Positions 41,701 to 50,700 of a stretch of DNA of 64,000 nt are shown here, piece after piece. The stretch covers positions 10,666,501 through 10,730,500 of the forward strand of contig OX387200.1 of NCBI GenBank assembly GCA_947561715.1, given 5' to 3'. The notes under the pieces were generated by a model. The model searched no databases, was not told the DNA's origin, and saw only the letters and a list, made by a program, of their open reading frames with translations. The position numbers and the translations under genes were made by a program. Source of the DNA: Ascidia mentula (taxonomy: Eukaryota > Chordata > Ascidiacea > Phlebobranchia > Ascidiidae). Position 1 is the stretch's first letter, and each line of letters begins with the position of its first letter.

Positions 41701-44700
41701 CAGTTTTTATTACTACATTTCCGGAACATTTGCGGGATTTTCTGTTGCCACGATGACGAGCACTGGTGAGGAGCGCGAACTGTGGCAACCTCCCAACAAT
41801 AATTTACAAAATCAGTGGTTAAATGCAATCGTCAGTTTGCCGACTTGTTTGAAAAACTTTAAGGTAAAAAATAAATATTGCGAAAAACGTTTGCAGTCAA
41901 ATATTTCTGATTGAATTCTAGGTGGTGTTCCGAGTTGACGTAACAAGCAGCGACCCAGGTTCAATTGCAGTTGACGATTTAAGTTTCAACAACTGTGAAT
42001 ATCCTGATGTGATCCAACCAGAAACTTGCGACGTCTACTCTAAACAGTGAGGCTTATACTTAGAAATATATTCTCCAACTAATCCCTGTTGTGTTAAAAT
42101 CTGGTAGTACATGTTTAAAAGAGGATTGCTTATGTTAGGTGTGGGAGTGGTCATTGCGTAGCAAGTGATCTTTGGTGCGACTTCAACTACGACTGTTGTG
42201 ATGAAAGTGACGAAAATGCGTTTGAATGTGCAAGCTACGCAAGATGCAACTTTGAAAGAGATTATTGCGAATGGTCGAAAGCCGCTCCTCAAAGTAAGGC
42301 AGTAGCAAAATTTTGTAAAAGTTTCAGTAAAAGTTTCAGTACATTGTAGTTTAGTTTAATAAAATGATGGGTAAACATGTTATCAAATGAACTAAAATAA
42401 TTGTAAAACAGAAAGTGAAGCAAAATGTTATACATTGTAATAGTGGCATCCCCACCTGATTGGAAGATTGGAATAACTCCATCAAACGAACCATCTTTTG
42501 ATCACACGACTGGTACAAGTAGTGGGCAATACGCTTATTTGGATGGTACGGTGATGACAGGTGGTGTTGCTGCAGAACTGCTGAGCTTCGTCCATTCTCC
42601 CGATTCACAGAATTGTTACATAAGGTGAGCTGGTTTACTTTGACAAAATGGACGTTTTTCGTTGCGATACTGTTTATGTTACGATGTTTACACAGTTTGT
42701 CAAATTTAGATTTTACTCGTACGTGTATGGGAGTGGGAGTACATTGAAAGTGGTTGTGGTGAGCGACTCTGGGGAAGATGTTAAGAAAACGATCAGTGCA
42801 GACACTTCCTCGCAGTGGAATCGTAACAGCGTGTTGGTAACCCCGGTTGCCAGTACTTTCCAGGTATGTTTACGACCGCTTCGAAGGCGTCGCATATTTC
42901 TACTTGCACGTATATTTAGGTTGTCGTAGAAGGAATGTTGAGTACCACTTTACCTGCTGTCATAGCGATCGATGATATTTCATTCAGCGAAGGTAATTGA
43001 TGTTTACTGAATGGTCAATCTTTTTCCAGTAGAAATAAGAAATTTTTTTTGTCAGGTTGTATTAAATCGCCTGACGGTGGAGGGGTAATCCCTGGAGGTA
43101 GCACTATAGCACCACCCTACGTGTGTGACGTTACTAGCTACTACTGCGACAACGATCCTTCGGGAATATGTATCGACCCCAAAAAAGAGTGCGACTTTAA
43201 CCAAGACTGTCCCAGCAATGATGACGAAAGGAACTGCCGTAAGTGCGACTATATTTTTGCGTTAAAAACTTGAGTCTCTTATTATAGAAACGACAATTAT
43301 GCTGAAATTCTAACACTAAACGAAATCGTGTCTGTTGTATTTTTATAAATAGCTATCAGCTGTAACTTCGAGGGAACACCGTCCATTGACGGCAGCATGT
43401 GTGGATGGTCCGAAGATATTGTGAGCTTACTTGACAGTTTTAACTGGGTTGCTTCAAAAGCAAATTCCGCCACTCCACCGTAAGAACTTAAATATTTGTT
43501 TTAATTGCCGATAAATTTTGAAAATATTGTTTAGATACGGTCCACCAATAGACGCCACCCTGGGTTCTTCAAATGGTGGATATGAGTACATACTAAAGAC
43601 AGGTTTCCAAAACCAACAACTCGCCACACTTGCAAGTCCGTTCTTTCAACAAGCTTTCTCCACTTGCAAGGTTGGCAAAGTTGCCAAATACTAAGTTATA
43701 TACCACCGTAAATACAGTGCCGTGTGATCCCTTAAATTTGTATTATCTCATAGATCACATTTTCGTATTATCAAAGCGGGATTTCAGTTGGGCAGTTAGA
43801 CGTCATCTTGATGACAGAAAACGAGGAAACCCTGATGGTACGGATCGCTGATGATCAGGGAAGTGAATGGAAGAGTTTGACCCTGGATGTTGGAAGACGC
43901 AATTCACAGTTTCAGGTTAAATTTTTAAATTTTGGCAACAAGTATTTAAATGATGCTGTTATTTTTGGTAAAATTCTTCAAACTACTTTGTTTAAACGGA
44001 TACAAATATTTATCAGATCTTTTTCGTGAAACAAGACGAAGGTCAGTATGACGGACAGACGGCAATAGATGAAATTGTTCTGGACCAATGCAGCACTCCG
44101 ACGCCCCAGCAAAGCTGTACTGGTGATAACGTTTACCTTTGCCCAACGACAAGAGCTTGTTTATCAAAACATGATGTTATTTGTGATGGAGTCGATGATT
44201 GTGGGGATTACGGGGATGAAGCAAATTGCCGTGAGAATATTTTCGCGATTTGTCGTGTTGTTAATTATCCCACGTTAAAATTAATTTTTTTGTGGTATTT
44301 GGTGATTATGCGACGTTTGTTTGCAGAAAACTCACTTCTTACCACGTTGGAATCGGGCTGGGGAGGTTGGTCGAATGAAAACAAATTCGACGATTTCGAA
44401 TGGTCATTAAATCAGGGCCAGACAGAAACAGTTGGAACAGGTGTGACATAAAACGATAAAAACAATAAAGTTGGATGTTACAAATTACCAGTGTTCACTA
44501 TTTTGCACTACAGCAGCCAATTATCAGTGACAGGAAATGATAAAATTTGAAAGAAGACCACACGCAAATCACATAATTGTAAAAAATTTTACTCTATTTA
44601 TCAAATGTTACATAGGACCATACCGAGATCACACGGCGGGAACAAAATACGGTTGGTATGCTTACGCCTCTTCGTCAACACCTCAACAAGTAGGGGACAG

Positions 44701-47700
44701 GGCGTGGTTGAACAGTCCCATCATTGACGTCACTACAGGCAGTTGCGAGGTTGGATTTAGTTTGCATTAAACAAAATTTTTTCTTTAACTTATACTTATC
44801 CAAACCTTTTAACATAGATTCGATTGTGGTATCTGATGTACGGGATCGACGTATATCGGTTAAGTGTTTACATGAAGACAGCTGTAAACGGTGGTTTCAC
44901 ACACCTAAAGGACTTTTCGGGTTCAAGTATGTTATGGAGAAGAGCTTCCATTCCAATTACGTCATTCCAACCATTCCAGGTAACACAAAACTTGTCGTGT
45001 GGTCTGTGATCGCCAACCGTAAATAAAAAACATCAAGAACGTTTGAACTTTCATCAAATGAACGTTTATTTTTCTCCGTATGTTTAGATTGTCATTGAAG
45101 CTGTAGTTGGAAGCGGAAAATACGGTGACATCGCTGTCGACGACTTGTCGTTTTCATTCGAGTGTTCCGCATACAATGGTAAATACATTGCACAGTATTT
45201 TCTACATAACTAGTCAAAGTTAGGAACATTATTAACTGATTTGCTCATAATTCTGAGAATAAAGGGACTGGCCCATACAATGTCATGTATCATGTACGAA
45301 AAACGTTTCGGCAAGAACTTATGCCATCATCAGTTTAATTGACGCGGTTGGTGTAGCTCCAGGATTATATGAAGCTGACCAGACTGACGTCACAGATAAG
45401 ACTCGTACGGGTGGTGACGTCATATTGTTTTCGGCCACATACCACTAGAGGCGAAAAGTGCGCAGTAAGCGACGCAAAACGCAATACACAATAAACGGCA
45501 TAAAACACAAAAAAAACATATTAAACATTGAAAAGTAATAGTGGTAAAAATTTGAACAAACAGTATGGGCCAATCTCTTTATTCTCAGAATTATGGTCAA
45601 AGTCGATATCAAACAAAATTTGTACGATTCTGTTGAATTTCCCCTGTCGCTGTATACCAAAATTTTGTCACTCATAAAAATATATTTCTTAAAAGGAATT
45701 CTCCCGACTCTTCCCGTGGATCAACCTCCATCCAAACCTCTTCCTCCCGGGACTTGTGATGAAAATCTCGAGTTCGAATGTCGCCAAACATCTGTGTGTA
45801 TTCTCGTCACCCAACTCTGCGACTTCCGCTCTGATTGTTCTGACGGATCGGATGAATCCAGTTGCGGTAAGTAAACAATCTACAATTACAGATTAGTAAC
45901 GAATATATGGCGGTGGATTTGTGTTTAGTGCCGACATCGTGCGACTTCGAGTCTGGTTTGTGTCTCTGGCAAACTTCACCACCTCTTTCCCCTGGCGAAA
46001 GGTAACAAGTATTTATTTTACTGAAAACCAACCCTGGTATTTGTCTCCCTAACATTCCCGGATTAATTGTATATTACAGCGACACGTTTACTTGGATGCG
46101 CGGCAAGCCAGCAGGATCAAGTTCATCTGGTAGACCTCCTCAAGGTCACACGTCGTCCTCACAGACTGAATACTACTTATACGCTCACAGCTTTGGAGTT
46201 ACAAGCGGACAATCAACCCAAGTAATTCAGAAAAATATACTTCTTCACAAACGTCCAGACAGCACTTACCAACATTAAAAAAATCGTATTTATTCATTTA
46301 CGTCTGTTGTGTTTTTAGTTTTATTCGACCAACATTGCAAAATCTGGCCCGCAATGCACTTTACGGTTTTTCTACTGGATGGGAAGTTCGGATACGGACT
46401 CGGTGGGTTCACTGTATGTGTTTGCTCTTCCTACCGACAACAACAACCTTATGGACGATTATATCGAACTGTGGTCGAGAAATGGTTACCAAGGAGGTGG
46501 ATGGATTGAAGGAAGGGCATTTGTCGGCTACAGGACTAACTTTCAGGTGCGAAAACTCATGAAAATCTGTATGTATTAAAAAGAAGTACAAAAAAATCAT
46601 TTAAAATCTTGGTTGTTTTCGACACAGTTGGTGATTGAAGCAAGAAGACAAGACTCGCAATACATTGACGTCACAATTGACGATCTACTCTTCATGGATT
46701 GCGCACCACCAACTTCTGGGGGATGTCCCCAGCCAAGCTTCACCTGTCTTGATGGGGTAAGGCTTTAATTGCAAGGTTTTGGTTTGTAACATTTTACTAC
46801 AAACATGTTTTGCGTTGTTTTTGTAGGCTTGCATTGACCGAAGTTTAATGTGCGATTTTTCTGACAATTGTGGAGATGGAAGTGATGAAGCTCAAGCAAT
46901 TTGTTACAACAAACTACCAAGGTTTTTACTTGTTCCAACTATTGTCAAGTTTTATGTGATTTAAACTAAACATTTTATTTATTTATCTATATGCATACGA
47001 ACATTGACTTTTCCAAAGAGTTGTAACCCATGAATTTCAATGTTTTAATGGCAGATGCGATTTTGAGCATGATCTGTGCGACTTTGAGCGACAAAGCGCC
47101 GACATGCAGTGGCAGCTTGCACAACCCGGTTCAATCACTGACGGAAGTACTTTACCGACTCAAGATCACACGCTACAACGAGCTGATGGTCATTTCATGT
47201 TTGCTGATCCGATGACTTCCAATGATCCTTCCTATAATGGAAGAGCTTGGCTTGGATCTCCTGGTTAGCAATTAGTTGTTGTTTTTACTCATCACAGTTT
47301 TTCGCATATTTTATTGTGTAGGTCTTTTCATGGTGCCATCATCTGGCTGCAAAGTCCGGTTTTATTACAATATTTGGTCAAACACGGACGTATTATCTGT
47401 GTATGTACGAACTGACTGGCTAAGTGACACCAACGTTGGATTTAATTTAATGTACTCAACCGCCCAAGACCCATCTTTTAATCCCGGACAATTCTGGCAA
47501 AGAGCTGAGGTTTCATTAACTTCTACTAAAGAATTTCAAGGTGGGAATATGGTTTGTTTTTCATGTTTAATTTCAACATGGTATCTCTTTGTCACAATGA
47601 TAACTTTTTCATGAAACATATAAGATCTTCAATGTTATAAGACCGAAAATAAAAAGTGACATCACATACTTCCTTCTTCTTCCAACATAATTTTGTTTTT

Positions 47701-50700
47701 GTTGGAAAGCAGTAAGAAACAAGAAATACAATTTTATTGTCATTTCAGTCGTTTTTGAGGCCACCCACACAAGCGGTGGATACACGTCATCAGTAGCCAT
47801 CGATGACATCAGTTTTAATGACGAATGTCTTTATAACTCTGCTGGAGTTCATGGCGACTTACCCCCAACCACCGTCCCACCATCAAGCTGCAGCCCTGGA
47901 TTCTCCGCTTGTGCAAACACCAACTGTTATGATGAAACTCAACGCTGCGACTTCATTGATGCATGTGGAGACGCATTCCAATCGAATCCACCAACTGACG
48001 AAGCCACATGCGGTAAGACTTCGCATTGTTGGTTAACAAATCTTCAACAACTTCGTTAATTTTTGTTGGTATTTATTTAATTTCTAGGCATAACTTCCCA
48101 TAATTTTACACATGAACTGCTCCACGCACAGATTGGTTATTTGCTGTCCAATAATTTCTAACTATTATTGCAGGTTCGTCCTGTACTTTTGACACGACAT
48201 CATGCGGATGGAAAAACTCACCATCAGCAACATATAACTTTGACTGGTCACGTGCAAACGGACAGTCTGGATCAGGTGCAGATCATTCTACTGGGTGAGT
48301 TGATTTTTCACGGATATCATTTAAATACCAATAACTTAGGATACTTACAAGCGTTACTTTTTAGATCGAATTCTGGATATTACATGAAGGTAAAAACCGG
48401 ACCAGCGTCGTCGGTTGGCGCTAAAGCGCACTTGATAACCGATATTTACAAACGTTCGGCATCTACCTGCGCCATACGATTTTTCTACAAGATGACTTCC
48501 ACAGGATCGGTAAGAGTCTATTTTGTTTTTGCAAGTATGTTTTTTTACAAAAAGTAAAAACCACCATTAAACTCAAAGGAAAACCATTCGTGCAGAACAC
48601 AATTCCTGTAAATAAAAACAAACGTTTCTATCATTATAAATTATGATGTCTCTTTTTATTGCCTTTCGATTTAATTTGAAGGGGAATTGAACCATATTTC
48701 CGTCACATAATAACTCGGTATTTTGAATTTGCAGAGTATGGACATCGGATCACTTGTGTTGTTGAAGAAAACCACTTCTGCTGTTACTCTTCTCAACATC
48801 CCTGGTGCGCAAGGCAGTAGTTGGATCGACACTCGGGTTCCAATTGGAGCTGAAAGGTAAAAAGCAAACGTCAAATTCATTGGTTGTCAACAACTCTCAG
48901 TTTGCTGCATTCAGTTAATATTTTGCGCAGATCATTTGAAGTTGTATTTGAAGTGAACAACGGGCCGCAAAGCGGTTACGTCCTTATTGATGACGTTACT
49001 TTTGAAAATTGTGAAGATATACCATCACAGTCGTGCGGGGCTGAAATGTTTACGTGTACCAATGGGAAATGTTTGTTTCTTGATGAGGTAACAAACTCAA
49101 TGCCAATAGTTTTGCTCAAACTAAAAACAAGACGGATAGGTTGTTCTGTTTGATTTGAGGCATTCTGCAGTACTTTATGTCTTTTCGCCAAATATATAAA
49201 CAGGAAATAAACTATGCCGTTTTCGTTCATAACATTATGTATGTAGGTTTGTAACATGAACGATGATTGTCGGGACGGGGATGGAAGCGATGAAACATCT
49301 TGTACGTTGGAAAATGGTGATTGTACGTTTGATGAACAAACTTGGGACGATGGATGCGGGTTTGTACAGAACCAGGATGATGATGCAGACTGGGTGTTGT
49401 CCGATGGAAGTGGTAAGATTATAAACCATGATATCGACGTAGGCGTATCAGATCCAACCTTTTTCTTTAATCAACTACCAAAAATGAGGATATAATTTAT
49501 ATTGCTTTAATTCGTATTAGCGATAACAAAAACGTTGTTAAACGCTATAATTTAAATAAATCAAACATTCGGTGAGTGTGTTGCTGTTTGACGCTGTTTT
49601 GCGGTGTTTGCAGATTTGAACTTTAACAATCCGTCAATTAGCGGACCGAGTTCTGATCACACTCCCAACACACAGCAGGGAAAATATGCCGCAGTCAACG
49701 TTCAAACCTTGCGTATTGGAGATGTGGCAAAATTTACAACTGGTCCATCCACATTTCCTCTGAGTATTGACGTTTGCACTCTACGGTTTTGGTATTCCAT
49801 TTCAGGTAAAGTAAACATTCGCTTTTACTTTACATGTTGACAATTTCGTGGTACATAAAAAAGGATGACATGGTATGTTCATTACAGGAACTCCTGAATC
49901 AACTATACTCAGGGTGTACATAATTTCGTCGACTGGTGCGCGTCACCTTGTTACCGCTTTGTACGGACAATCCTACACAGGGGGAGCTTGGCAATACGCT
50001 TCAGTTCCCCTTAGTAACACCGACCGATTCAGGGTGCAGTTCCAAGCTGAGGCAGGTAGTAAGTCGCCGCAAGGAGGCGTCATAGCTGTGGATGACGTCA
50101 CTTTTACCCAAGCTTGTCGGGAAGGTATAGGATATTTATATTTAATTTTCACTACAAATACATTGTAACTTTTACGTGTTATGGTTGTTTTAAGCTCATT
50201 CACCCACTCCTGCGCCAGTAGTGTGCGACGGAAATCAGTTTTCGTGTATTAACAATGAAAAATCAGAATGTATGCCAAACTCTTGGAAGTGTGATGGATA
50301 TGCCGATTGTACAGATGGGACTGACGAATTGGGATGTATTCCTGTAACTATCCCTGGAACTACACCCAGTCAGAACACTGGACAGTGTGACGACAACCAG
50401 GTTTATAATAGTAACTCTTGAAAATACAACACAGCAGCATGGAACCAGGTTTAGAATACATGGTTGTTTATTCGGTTCCATTAATCCATTCAAAAACTGA
50501 AGAACTGTTGTCGTAAACTTATTTAGGGAAAATGGTGATAAAGTTTATTGGGATGTAAATATCTATTACTGTAAGGAGATGATTGTGTTTAGTTCCGATG
50601 TTCGGATGATATTTGTATTGCTGGATTATTGGTGTGTGATGGTGTTGATGATTGCGCGAGCGGAGATGACGAGAATTCCTGTCCAGATGTGACTTGCGGA

